DNA of 7,919 bases, from assembly GCA_001717015.1 (NCBI GenBank), contig MAGV01000041.1, positions 1 through 7,919 on the forward strand, given 5' to 3'. Source of the stretch: Candidatus Methanosuratincola petrocarbonis (ex Vanwonterghem et al. 2016). Its GTDB lineage: Archaea > Thermoproteota > Methanomethylicia > Methanomethylicales > Methanomethylicaceae. Below the pieces are notes generated by a model, which was not told the DNA's origin, made no database searches, and saw only the letters and a list, made by a program, of their open reading frames with translations. Positions 1 through 5,281 of the stretch are shown here, piece by piece (position 1 is the first letter of the stretch; the number at the start of each line of letters is the position of its first letter). The translations under genes were made by a program, and so were the position numbers.

Positions 1-651
1 GTTTACGAAGTGACGGTGAAGGCGTTCCATATTGCCGAGATGCTGGCCAACCCGGTCATCGTGCTCATGGACGAGTTTGTGGCTCACCTGCGGGAGCGGG
101 TGGACCTGACCTGCCAAGATAAGTTCCAGCTGGCCGAGCGACAGCGGCGTTGCTTCGGAGAGGGGCACCGGTTCCATGTCACCGGCCTCTATCACGATGA
201 AGCGGGCTTTCCCGTGGGGCCGGGGCCCCACGTAGATAGGCTGGTGCGGCGCCTGTGTGCCAAGGTGGAGGCGAGGCGTACGGAGATAACCTTCGTGGAA
301 GAGTGGCAGGTGCACGATGCCCAGGTGGGGGTTATTGCATACGGCTGCAGTGCGCGTGCAGCGCGGGAAGCGGTACGACAAGCCAGGGAGGCCGGGGTTC
401 GGGCCGGCCTGCTGCGGCCGGTTACCCTTTGGCCTTTCCCGGAGGCTGCAGTGCGGGAGATGGCCCAGAGGGTGAGGCGGGTGGTGGTTCCCGAGTTGAA
501 CCTGGGGCAGGTTTATCACGAGGTATGCCGCTGTGCCGGTGGCTTGACGGAGATTGTGCCCCTCAACCGGGTGGATGGGGAACTGTTCACCCCTGCCGAG
601 ATTCTGGCTGAGCTGCAAGAGGTGCACAGTTATGAGTATGTCAGCAGTTAG
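1..651 (+). CDS. korA: 2-oxoacid:ferredoxin oxidoreductase, alpha subunit (C-terminal part; 5' end outside window)
   Basis: The frame is open from base 1 to the TAG at 649-651, giving 216 residues of what is normally a roughly 350-380 residue protein; the N-terminal part lies upstream of the window. Visible family features, numbered within the fragment, are the segment around PVIVLMDEFVAHLRE (18-32), the RFHVTGLYHDE stretch (57-67), a helical region leading to RPVTLWPFP (139-147) and PELNLGQ (164-170). These belong to the pyrimidine-binding and C-terminal transketolase-like domains of KorA/VorB alpha subunits. With the beta and gamma subunits it oxidatively decarboxylates a 2-oxoacid with CoA, passing electrons to ferredoxin in the cytoplasm. 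Its last 20 bases overlap korB, indicating translational coupling. A GTG at base 10 is internal to the frame and is not the true start. The exact substrate (2-oxoglutarate, branched-chain 2-oxoacid or other) is not determinable. The family call is firm. Confidence 0.92.
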   Translation, partial: VYEVTVKAFHIAEMLANPVIVLMDEFVAHLRERVDLTCQDKFQLAERQRRCFGEGHRFHVTGLYHDEAGFPVGPGPHVDRLVRRLCAKVEARRTEITFVEEWQVHDAQVGVIAYGCSARAAREAVRQAREAGVRAGLLRPVTLWPFPEAAVREMAQRVRRVVVPELNLGQVYHEVCRCAGGLTEIVPLNRVDGELFTPAEILAELQEVHSYEYVSS

Positions 652-1465
652 AGGCTATCTCCGGCAGGACCGCCTCCCCCACATTTGGTGTCCCGGCTGC
701 GGGAACGGGATCGTGCTCGGGGCTCTGGTGCGGGCCATCGATGCCGCGGGCTTGGACCGGGAACGCATAGCAGTGGTGTCCGGTATTGGCTGTTCTTCTC
801 GGGCTACCACCTACCTTGATTTCGATACCCTTCACACCACCCACGGCAGGGCCCTGGCCTTTGCCACGGGGTTGAAGCTGGCACGGCCGGACCTCAAGGT
901 CCTGGTCCTCACCGGGGACGGTGATCTGGCGGCCATCGGGGGAAACCACTTTATCCATGCTGCCCGCCGCAACCTTGACCTCACCTGCGTTTGTTTTAAC
1001 AACAGTATCTACGGTATGACCAGCGGTCAGTACTCTCCCATGACCCCGAAGGGAATGCTGGCGAGCACTGCTCCCTATGGCCATATCGAGCGAGCGTTCG
1101 ACCTGTGCGACCTGGCCCGGGCCTCGGGGGCCACGTATGTGGCCCGCAGCACCGCCTACCACACCCGGCACCTTATCGAGCACCTGACCAAGGCCATGAC
1201 CCATGAAGGGTTTGCCTTCGTGGAGGTGGTTACCCAGTGCCCGGTATACTACGGCCGCAAGAACCGGATGGGGAGCCCGGCCGACATGCTGCGCTGGCAG
1301 AGGGACCATGCCATAACCGTTTCCGCCGCGAAGAAGCTGGGGCCCGACCGGGCGGCAGGGAAGATCCTGATCGGGGAATTTGTCTCCTTGAAGGAGCCGG
1401 AATATACCAGCGAGTACCGCCGCCTGGTTTTGGAGCTGCAAGAAAGGAAGGGGGGGCAGAGGTGA
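632..1465 (+). CDS. korB: 2-oxoacid:ferredoxin oxidoreductase, beta subunit (thiamine diphosphate and Fe-S binding)
   Basis: The product is 277 residues from the ATG at 632, a normal length for KorB. I chose this start because AAGAGGTG (617-624) sits 7 bases upstream and because the protein then begins just before the conserved N-terminal WCPGCG (19-24). Another ATG two codons later (638) would be 13 bases from that site. Thiamine diphosphate/Mg features are GDGD (95-98), GGNH (103-106) and the paired N123-N124 in NNSIYGMTSGQ. Four cysteines (C20, C23, C54, C203) have the spacing expected of the [4Fe-4S] ligands in two- and three-subunit 2-oxoacid oxidoreductases. This subunit cleaves the 2-oxoacid on thiamine diphosphate and relays electrons to ferredoxin. 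It overlaps korA by 20 bp and korC by 4 bp, so the three subunits are almost certainly co-translated. The longer open frame reaching back to 554 is only read-through inside korA. Confidence 0.95.
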   Translation: MSMSAVRGYLRQDRLPHIWCPGCGNGIVLGALVRAIDAAGLDRERIAVVSGIGCSSRATTYLDFDTLHTTHGRALAFATGLKLARPDLKVLVLTGDGDLAAIGGNHFIHAARRNLDLTCVCFNNSIYGMTSGQYSPMTPKGMLASTAPYGHIERAFDLCDLARASGATYVARSTAYHTRHLIEHLTKAMTHEGFAFVEVVTQCPVYYGRKNRMGSPADMLRWQRDHAITVSAAKKLGPDRAAGKILIGEFVSLKEPEYTSEYRRLVLELQERKGGQR

Positions 1466-2004
1466 AGCGGGTAGAAATCCGCATGGCCGGTTACGGTGGC
1501 CAGGGGTTGGTGTTGGCCGGGATCATCCTGGCAGAGGCGGCCCTGGCGGAGGGTTTGAACGTGGCCCAGACCCAGTCTTACGGCCCCGAGTCTCGCGGGG
1601 GCGCAACCAGGTCGGAGATCATCATCGCGGAGGGTGAAATTGATTACCCGAGGGTCCTTCAACCATCGATATTGCTGGCCATGAGCCAGCAGGCTTACGT
1701 CACCTACTTACCCTCGTTAGCCAGGGAAGGGGTGGTGGTACTGGACTCCACCTCTGTGACCTCGTGGACACCGGGAGAAAACGTCCTGGCAGTGCCTATC
1801 ACTGCCATGGCGAGAGAGTTGGTGGGGACTCCAGTAGTGGCCAACATGGTGGCCCTTGGGCTTGTAGCCTCGCAAATTGGGCTGGTTTCTGCCGGGGCGA
1901 TTACGGAGGCGGTTAAGAGACGAGTGCCCCGGGGGAGCGAGGAAGTTAACTTGAAGGCTCTGGAAACCGGCTTCTGCGCACACCGTCAACTTAGCATTAA
2001 CTAA
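1462..2004 (+). CDS. korC: 2-oxoacid:ferredoxin oxidoreductase, gamma subunit
   Basis: The product is 180 residues, typical for the separate gamma subunit. It is translated from the GTG at 1462, which overlaps the korB stop in a GTGA arrangement; a purine-rich AGGAAGGGGGG stretch lies just upstream (1445-1455). The family hallmark GYGGQG (10-15) is near the N-terminus, followed by TQSYGPESRGGATRSE (37-52), the pattern of the pyruvate/ketoisovalerate oxidoreductase catalytic domain (POR gamma type). The subunit completes the alpha-beta-gamma complex; in this family it contributes to CoA binding and assembly. No ferredoxin-like delta subunit follows, so any korD-type subunit would have to be upstream of the window, or electrons go straight to a free ferredoxin. 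The open frame extending back to 1237 lies inside korB and is not used. This is the last gene before an AT-rich gap. Confidence 0.93.
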   Translation: MKRVEIRMAGYGGQGLVLAGIILAEAALAEGLNVAQTQSYGPESRGGATRSEIIIAEGEIDYPRVLQPSILLAMSQQAYVTYLPSLAREGVVVLDSTSVTSWTPGENVLAVPITAMARELVGTPVVANMVALGLVASQIGLVSAGAITEAVKRRVPRGSEEVNLKALETGFCAHRQLSIN

Positions 2005-2012
2005 AAATTTTT

Positions 2013-2071
2013 TTGTAGTATCTTTGTAGGAAAAGAGGAATTTTTATATCGTTGTAGAAATATCTTGCAAG
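2013..2071 (+). repeat. Imperfect direct repeat TTGTAG-(0/3)-TATCTT
   Basis: Copy 1 (2013-2029) reads TTGTAGTATCTTTGTAG and copy 2 (2052-2071) reads TTGTAGAAATATCTTGCAAG. They share TTGTAG and TATCTT, with three extra bases between the two blocks in copy 2. The TATCTT blocks are 42 bp apart, about four helical turns, which would place two bound proteins on the same DNA face. Copy 2 ends in the palindrome CTTGCAAG. This is compatible with a double operator for the adjacent HTH regulator, but chance similarity in AT-rich DNA cannot be excluded. Confidence 0.4.
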
Positions 2072-2091
2072 TGTGCTATTAACGACATAAT

Positions 2092-2100
2092 GAGGGAAGG
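2092..2100 (+). promoter_or_regulatory. Ribosome binding site for the TTG-initiated XRE-cupin gene
   Basis: GAGGGAAGG lies directly ahead of the TTG at 2104. It supports this rare start codon because the frame is closed upstream by a TAA at 2080-2082 and no ATG or GTG is available in frame before the conserved helix-turn-helix. A nearby ATG at 2090 is in a different frame. Confidence 0.65.
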
Positions 2101-2103
2101 ATT

Positions 2104-2640
2104 TTGCTCGGGGAAGCGATCCGCAGGGGACGGAAGCGACTGGGATTGACACTGAGCGAGCTTTCGGAAAAGGCCGGGTTAACCACGAGTTTCCTGTCAA
2201 TGGTGGAAAGGAACCAGTCTGACTTGTCCGTCAGTTCGTTGAGGAAGATCGCCAGTGCATTGGGGGTTCCCATTTTCCACTTTCTTCTCGACGAGACGGA
2301 TGAAAACCATGTGGTTAAACGGGAAAAAAGAAAGCGGCTCAAACTCCCGGGGTCCAAGGTGACCTATGAACTCCTCGTTCCTCACCTCAAGGGTAAGATG
2401 GAGATGATCCTGGGACGCCTGGAGCCTTTCGCCGCGAGCAGGGACGAGCCGTCAAGTCACCCGTGTGAAGAGTGCACATACGTACTACAGGGGACCCTGG
2501 AAGTGGACCTGGGAGGAAAGATTTACACGGTCAGGGCGGGAGACAGTATCTACTTTGACGGGAGCATTCCTCATGTTTTCCGCAATTCCGGGGCGGAGGA
2601 TGTGGTTTTCATCTCGGCCAGCACACCCCCGGTATTCTAG
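2104..2640 (+). CDS. XRE-family transcriptional regulator with C-terminal cupin sensor domain
   Basis: The product is 178 residues, the usual size for HTH_3 plus Cupin_2 regulators of the PuuR/MPR-like group. Residues about 5-59 form the helix-turn-helix domain, with LSELSEKAG (18-26) followed by the probable recognition helix around TTSFLSMVERNQ (27-38). A charged linker (about 66-82) leads to a cupin barrel at about 100-176. The cupin shows H119, E122/E123 and G130 of motif 1, and GD (146-147), P156-H157 and N161 of motif 2, so a small-molecule or metal pocket is plausible. Start TTG at 2104 is forced by an upstream in-frame stop. It probably binds DNA in the cytoplasm and regulates its own locus in response to a metabolite bound by the cupin. 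The SDR reading frame begins 77 bases after its stop on the same strand, suggesting one transcript. Family is certain; effector and target genes are unknown. Confidence 0.92.
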   Translation: MLGEAIRRGRKRLGLTLSELSEKAGLTTSFLSMVERNQSDLSVSSLRKIASALGVPIFHFLLDETDENHVVKREKRKRLKLPGSKVTYELLVPHLKGKMEMILGRLEPFAASRDEPSSHPCEECTYVLQGTLEVDLGGKIYTVRAGDSIYFDGSIPHVFRNSGAEDVVFISASTPPVF

Positions 2641-2662
2641 AGACCTTGCGAAGGGAGGAGTA

Positions 2663-2728
2663 ATGGCTCAAAGATTGTATCCTTTATCCAATTTCCTTTC
2701 GGGAGGTCAAAGGGGCTGTGGCGGGTGA
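2663..2728 (+). CDS. Possible 21-codon leader peptide or frameshifted N-terminus ahead of the SDR gene
   Basis: An ATG at 2663 preceded by AAGGGAGGAG (2651-2660) opens a 21-codon frame ending in TGA at 2726-2728, overlapping the SDR GTG start (2718) by 11 bp. The peptide begins MAQRLYPLSNFL and resembles no family I know. Two readings are possible. It may be a translated leader that couples ribosomes onto the SDR start. Alternatively, it may be the true N-terminus of the SDR, separated from it by one base: removing one G from the GGGG run at 2712-2715 would fuse the two frames into a protein of about 272 residues. The SDR core is complete without it, so I list it with low confidence. Confidence 0.3.
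   Translation: MAQRLYPLSNFLSGGQRGCGG
2701..2707 (+). promoter_or_regulatory. Ribosome binding site deciding the SDR GTG start
   Basis: GGGAGGT lies 10 bases upstream of the GTG at 2718. It supports initiation there, which puts the start immediately before the conserved first beta strand of the SDR fold. No ATG, GTG or TTG occurs in this frame between the upstream stop (2661-2663) and 2718. Confidence 0.6.
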
Positions 2729-3482
2729 AGTAGCCTTGGTTACGGGGGCTTCCCGAGGTATCGGGAAGGCCATTGCCTTGCGTTTTGCGCGAGAAGAATA
2801 TGCGGTCGCCGTCAACTACCGTCAGGACCGCGCGGGAGCAGAAGAGGTGGTAAAGGAAATACGCGGGTTCGGGGGCAGGGCCTTAAGCATAGCTGCCAAT
2901 GTTGCAGATCGTGCTGAGGTCCAGGGGATGATGGAAAGCGTGGAAAAGGAACTGGGGCCTCTCACCGTTTTGGTAAACAATGCGGGTATTGTCCTGCGCA
3001 AGTCGTTTCTGGACACCACGGACGAGGAATGGGAGGAGACGTTCCGGACCAACGTGCGTGCCATTTTCATCACTTCCCAGGAAGCAGCCAGGAGAATGAT
3101 CCCTCGCGGGCGAGGCTTTATCGTCAATATCAGTTCCATTTCCGGTCATGTGGCGGTGGAAAACAGGTGTGCGTACTGCTCCTCTAAAGGGGCGGTGCAC
3201 ATGATGACCAAGGCCATGGCCCTGGAACTGGCGCCCCATGGGATCCAGGTCAATGCTGTCGCGCCGGGGATTATGGAAACCGAAGGTATAAGAAGCCTGA
3301 TGGCAAATCCGGAACTTCGCGCCTCTTATGAGAAATACATGCCTAAGGGACGCCTGGGCTGGACAGAGGAATGCGCGGAGGCGGTGCTGTTCTTGGCTTC
3401 TGAGAAAGCCAGCTACATTAACGGGGCCATATTAGTGGTTGACGGAGGACTTAGCTCTCGGCAGGCGCTACCAAGGTTGTAA
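2718..3482 (+). CDS. Short-chain dehydrogenase/reductase (classical SDR, FabG/sugar-acid dehydrogenase-like)
   Basis: The product is 254 residues from GTG, a standard length for classical SDRs. The NAD(P)-binding Rossmann motif TGASRGIG is at 9-16, NNAG at 87-90, and the catalytic tetrad is intact: N112, S140, Y153 and K157 (YCSSK). The PG motif is at 183-184 and VDGG at 241-244. It should catalyse reversible NAD(P)-dependent oxidation of a hydroxyl to a ketone in the cytoplasm. Annotation pipelines often call such proteins 3-oxoacyl-ACP reductase, but the setting (regulator, cupin and a solute importer, no other fatty-acid genes) favours a catabolic dehydrogenase acting on an imported hydroxy acid or polyol. 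Arginine at 13 (ASRGIG) is often associated with NADPH preference, but that is only a hint. The cupin gene follows after 17 bases. The substrate is not assignable from sequence alone. Confidence 0.9.
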   Translation: MAGEVALVTGASRGIGKAIALRFAREEYAVAVNYRQDRAGAEEVVKEIRGFGGRALSIAANVADRAEVQGMMESVEKELGPLTVLVNNAGIVLRKSFLDTTDEEWEETFRTNVRAIFITSQEAARRMIPRGRGFIVNISSISGHVAVENRCAYCSSKGAVHMMTKAMALELAPHGIQVNAVAPGIMETEGIRSLMANPELRASYEKYMPKGRLGWTEECAEAVLFLASEKASYINGAILVVDGGLSSRQALPRL

Positions 3483-3499
3483 AGGGGAGGTGCGGGGAT

Positions 3500-3862
3500 A
3501 TGAAACCGGTGGTGAGGAGCAAGGAGGTAGCGGAAACGCGGTCGGGCCCCTTTTTCATTAAGGATTTGGTAGGCCCCCATCTAGGGAGCACCCAGGGGGT
3601 GAGAGTAGGGATTTGTACCATCGAACCGGGCCAGCAAACCACTTTTCACCAGCAACCGGCAGAAGAGGTCTTTTATGTCTTAGCCGGGCAAGGCAATTTC
3701 AGGGTGGGGAACGAAAGACACGACTTTGCAGCCGGCGACTGCCTGTACGTGTTTGCTCATGTGGGGCATCAAATCGTCAACACGGGTTCAGAGAATTTGC
3801 AGTATCTCTACGTAGTGGTGCCTCCCATCATGGCTTCGGAAGCGGTGGTAATCAAGGAATAG
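3500..3862 (+). CDS. Small single-domain cupin protein
   Basis: The product is 120 residues, starting at ATG 3500 with GGGGAGG (3484-3490) nine bases upstream. One Cupin_2 barrel spans about 36-108. Motif 1 runs from PGQQ (43-46) through H50, Q52, E55/E56 to G63; motif 2 includes G79-D80, H90 and N94. The second histidine of the usual HxH pair is replaced by glutamine (H50-Q51-Q52), and the common proline in motif 2 is phenylalanine (F85), so metal binding, if any, would use a slightly altered ligand set. Such stand-alone cupins act as isomerases, epimerases, lyases, dioxygenases or non-catalytic binding proteins. Its position between an SDR and an importer suggests a metabolic role on the same compound. 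No signal peptide is seen, so it is probably cytoplasmic. Family call is firm, function unknown. Confidence 0.88.
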   Translation: MKPVVRSKEVAETRSGPFFIKDLVGPHLGSTQGVRVGICTIEPGQQTTFHQQPAEEVFYVLAGQGNFRVGNERHDFAAGDCLYVFAHVGHQIVNTGSENLQYLYVVVPPIMASEAVVIKE

Positions 3863-3951
3863 CAAAACGGTATAAGGGGGTGGATGGTGGCTACACGGGT
3901 CTGAGGGACAGTGATTTGGGATGCTCGGTGGGAAACTAGAAAGAGGGGGGT

Positions 3952-5151
3952 ATGAACTTGTTCACACTCAGGCGGTACCTGGTATGGCTGGGTATACTGA
4001 TGCTTCCTGTATTGCTTTTCGGGTGTACCCAGGCCAAGCAAGGAGATGGCAAAGAAGGAGCACCGTCCGGGGCTAAAGACAACGTGGTCAAACTGGGTTT
4101 TGTCGGTCCGCTGAGCGGGGCCGTGGCCACCTTCGGTACCGGCGCCAAGCAGGGCACCGAGTTTGCGGTGGAAAAACTGAACGCGGCAGGGGGCATCAAC
4201 GGGAAGCAGGTTGAGGTAATTTATCTTGACGACAAGGGCAACCCGCAAGAATCCGCCCTGGCGGTGCAGCGGTTGATCGATAGCGATAAAGTGGTGGCCA
4301 TTGTGGGAGGCTCCACCAGCACCGGAACCTTGGCCATAAAAGATATTGTGCATCAGGCCAAGATCCCGGTAGTGGCGCCTTACGCGACGGACCCGCGTAT
4401 TACGGGCGAGGGCAACCGCTATGTCTTTGTCAATGCGGCCAACAACGTGCTGCTAGGCTCCCAGATCGCGCGCTATGCGGCGGAGGATCTGGGTTACAAG
4501 AAGCTGGCGGTCATGGTTCGCGACGATGATTACGGCAGAAGCATTGCGGAGGCATTCAAGAAGAAGGCGGAGGAACTGGGAGCCAAGGTTATAGCAGAGG
4601 AGCATTACGCTACCGACGCCAAGGAATTCAAGTCCCTGCTCTTTAAGATCCAGAAGAGCAAGCCAGAGGCGATCCTTCTTTCCGGATACTATAACGATTC
4701 CGGCCTTATAGCCAAGCAGGCCCGCGAACTGGGGATCCAGGCCAAGCTGCTCGGGACCAACCCCTTGATGTCCCCTGGTTATAGGGAGGTTGGAGGCCCG
4801 GCTACCGAAGGAACGGTCATGACGGCCCTGTATCTGCCGGATACGGCCGCGGAATTTGGAGGACAGGTCGCCGCGGACTTTGTCAAGGCCTGGGAGCAGA
4901 AATACGGTTCGGCTCCTAACATCTACGCGGCTCACGCCTATGATGCCGTGAACCTCTTTAAACTGGCCATCGAAAAGGCGGGTAGCACCAGTGGTGATGC
5001 GGTGAGGGCAGAGTTGGCCAAGATTGCCAATTACCAGGGTGTCACCGGTCCTACCACCTTCACGGAATCGGGGGCGGCGGTGAAGCCGGTTCTCATCGTG
5101 GAGATCAAGGATGGCAAGCTGAAGTACGTCAAGGCCTTTGCCGCTCAATAA
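3952..5151 (+). CDS. livK: Branched-chain amino-acid-type ABC transporter, substrate-binding lipoprotein
   Basis: The product is 399 residues, typical for Peripla_BP_6 (LivK/LivJ-like) binding proteins. ATG 3952 follows AAGAGGGGGG (3941-3950). The N-terminus is a lipoprotein signal: R7-R8, a hydrophobic core, and lipobox L22-F23-G24-C25, so the mature protein would be anchored by C25 to the outer face of the membrane. A low-complexity linker (about 26-43) leads into the bilobed domain, which starts VVKLGFVGPLSG (45-56). It shows AAGGINGKQVEVIYLDD (78-94), GGSTSTGT (119-126) and APYATDP (142-148), the regions that line the ligand pocket in this family. It would capture the ligand for LivHM. 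The family also includes members for amides, urea, aromatic acids and other carboxylates, so a branched-chain amino acid ligand is not proven. An 89-base gap without a clear promoter precedes it, and a structured 130-base gap follows. Confidence 0.93.
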   Translation: MNLFTLRRYLVWLGILMLPVLLFGCTQAKQGDGKEGAPSGAKDNVVKLGFVGPLSGAVATFGTGAKQGTEFAVEKLNAAGGINGKQVEVIYLDDKGNPQESALAVQRLIDSDKVVAIVGGSTSTGTLAIKDIVHQAKIPVVAPYATDPRITGEGNRYVFVNAANNVLLGSQIARYAAEDLGYKKLAVMVRDDDYGRSIAEAFKKKAEELGAKVIAEEHYATDAKEFKSLLFKIQKSKPEAILLSGYYNDSGLIAKQARELGIQAKLLGTNPLMSPGYREVGGPATEGTVMTALYLPDTAAEFGGQVAADFVKAWEQKYGSAPNIYAAHAYDAVNLFKLAIEKAGSTSGDAVRAELAKIANYQGVTGPTTFTESGAAVKPVLIVEIKDGKLKYVKAFAAQ

Positions 5152-5161
5152 GTTCCTGTTT

Positions 5162-5190
5162 GGCATCTGGCGGGTAGATTACCCGATGCC
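5162..5190 (+). repeat. Inverted repeat (hairpin 1) in the livK-livH gap
   Basis: GGCAT (5162-5166) pairs with ATGCC (5186-5190), and CGGGTA (5171-5176) pairs with TACCCG (5180-5185) around a 3-base loop. A 4-base bulge (5167-5170) lies on the left side. The hairpin begins ten bases after the livK stop codon. There is no following T-run, so it does not look like an intrinsic terminator. A role in protecting the 3' end of livK mRNA or partial transcription attenuation is plausible. Confidence 0.55.
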
Positions 5191-5201
5191 CAGCTCCTGG
5201 C

Positions 5202-5230
5202 GGAGGTTGCCCGTGCGCGGGGCAACCTCC
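5202..5230 (+). repeat. Perfect 11-bp inverted repeat (hairpin 2) in the livK-livH gap
   Basis: GGAGGTTGCCC (5202-5212) is followed by a 7-base loop and its exact complement GGGCAACCTCC (5220-5230). The stem is GC-rich and should be very stable as RNA. No T-run follows, so it is not a canonical terminator. A weaker third pairing, CCGGGC (5230-5235) with GCCCGG (5249-5254), directly abuts it. Between a binding-protein gene and its permease gene, such structures commonly stabilise the upstream message or reduce expression of the downstream genes. Confidence 0.7.
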
Positions 5231-5281
5231 CGGGCCTCGGGTGGGTCCGCCCGGAAACCCATTGTTGCCGGGGGTGGGGCT

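Larger units (their letters stand above)
2005..2103 (+). promoter_or_regulatory. AT-rich intergenic promoter/operator region upstream of the XRE-cupin gene
   Basis: This 99-base gap is about 70% A+T by hand count, a sharp contrast to the GC-rich genes on both sides. It contains TTGTAG three times (2013-2018, 2024-2029, 2052-2057), TATCTT twice (2019-2024, 2061-2066) and the perfect 8-bp palindrome CTTGCAAG (2064-2071). One plausible sigma-A-like arrangement is TTGTAG at 2052-2057 with TATTAA at 2077-2082, but the 19-bp spacing is long and the match weak, so no promoter hexamers are asserted. It is the natural place for promoter and operator of the downstream regulator/SDR/cupin genes, since XRE regulators commonly control their own promoter. 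No convincing terminator for the kor genes is visible, so read-through is possible. Confidence 0.5.

Noticed and set aside
641..1441. Long open frame of 266 codons on the - strand opposite korB.
   Set aside because: It is a shadow of the GC-rich korB coding frame; the translation shows no recognisable domain, and the + strand gene is unambiguous.
1991..2014. Terminator-like TTAG...CTAA inverted repeat followed by a T-run after korC.
   Set aside because: The stem is only four base pairs and AT-rich, and the T-run is more simply part of an AT-rich regulatory gap. It is too weak to call an intrinsic terminator.
2065..2091. Promoter-like pair TTGCAA (2065-2070) and CATAAT (2086-2091).
   Set aside because: The spacing is only 15 bp, and transcription would begin at about 2098, inside the ribosome binding site of the XRE gene, leaving it without a usable leader.
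3876..3890. G-rich run (GGGGGTGGATGGTGG) as a possible G-quadruplex.
   Set aside because: It could form only a two-layer structure and similar G-rich runs are common in this window near ribosome binding sites.
3884..3904. Six-codon reading frame (ATG...TGA) after a G-rich stretch in the cupin-livK gap.
   Set aside because: It is too short to support as a gene and has no recognisable leader-peptide character such as runs of regulatory codons.
3863..3951. TATAAG at 3871-3876 and TTGGGA/TAGAAA at 3916-3942 as possible promoters for livK.
   Set aside because: TATAAG has no acceptable -35 at a normal distance, and the second pair is spaced 15 bp and runs into the ribosome binding site. The gap shows nothing else clear.
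3808..4353. Open frame of 181 codons on the - strand across the cupin-livK junction.
   Set aside because: It lies mostly antisense to clearly functional genes, has no known motif and no convincing ribosome binding site was noted.
5138..5281. In-frame upstream extension of livH by 48 residues.
   Set aside because: It overlaps the end of livK, passes through the intergenic hairpins, and the remaining 290-residue protein already has the normal LivH N-terminus and length.
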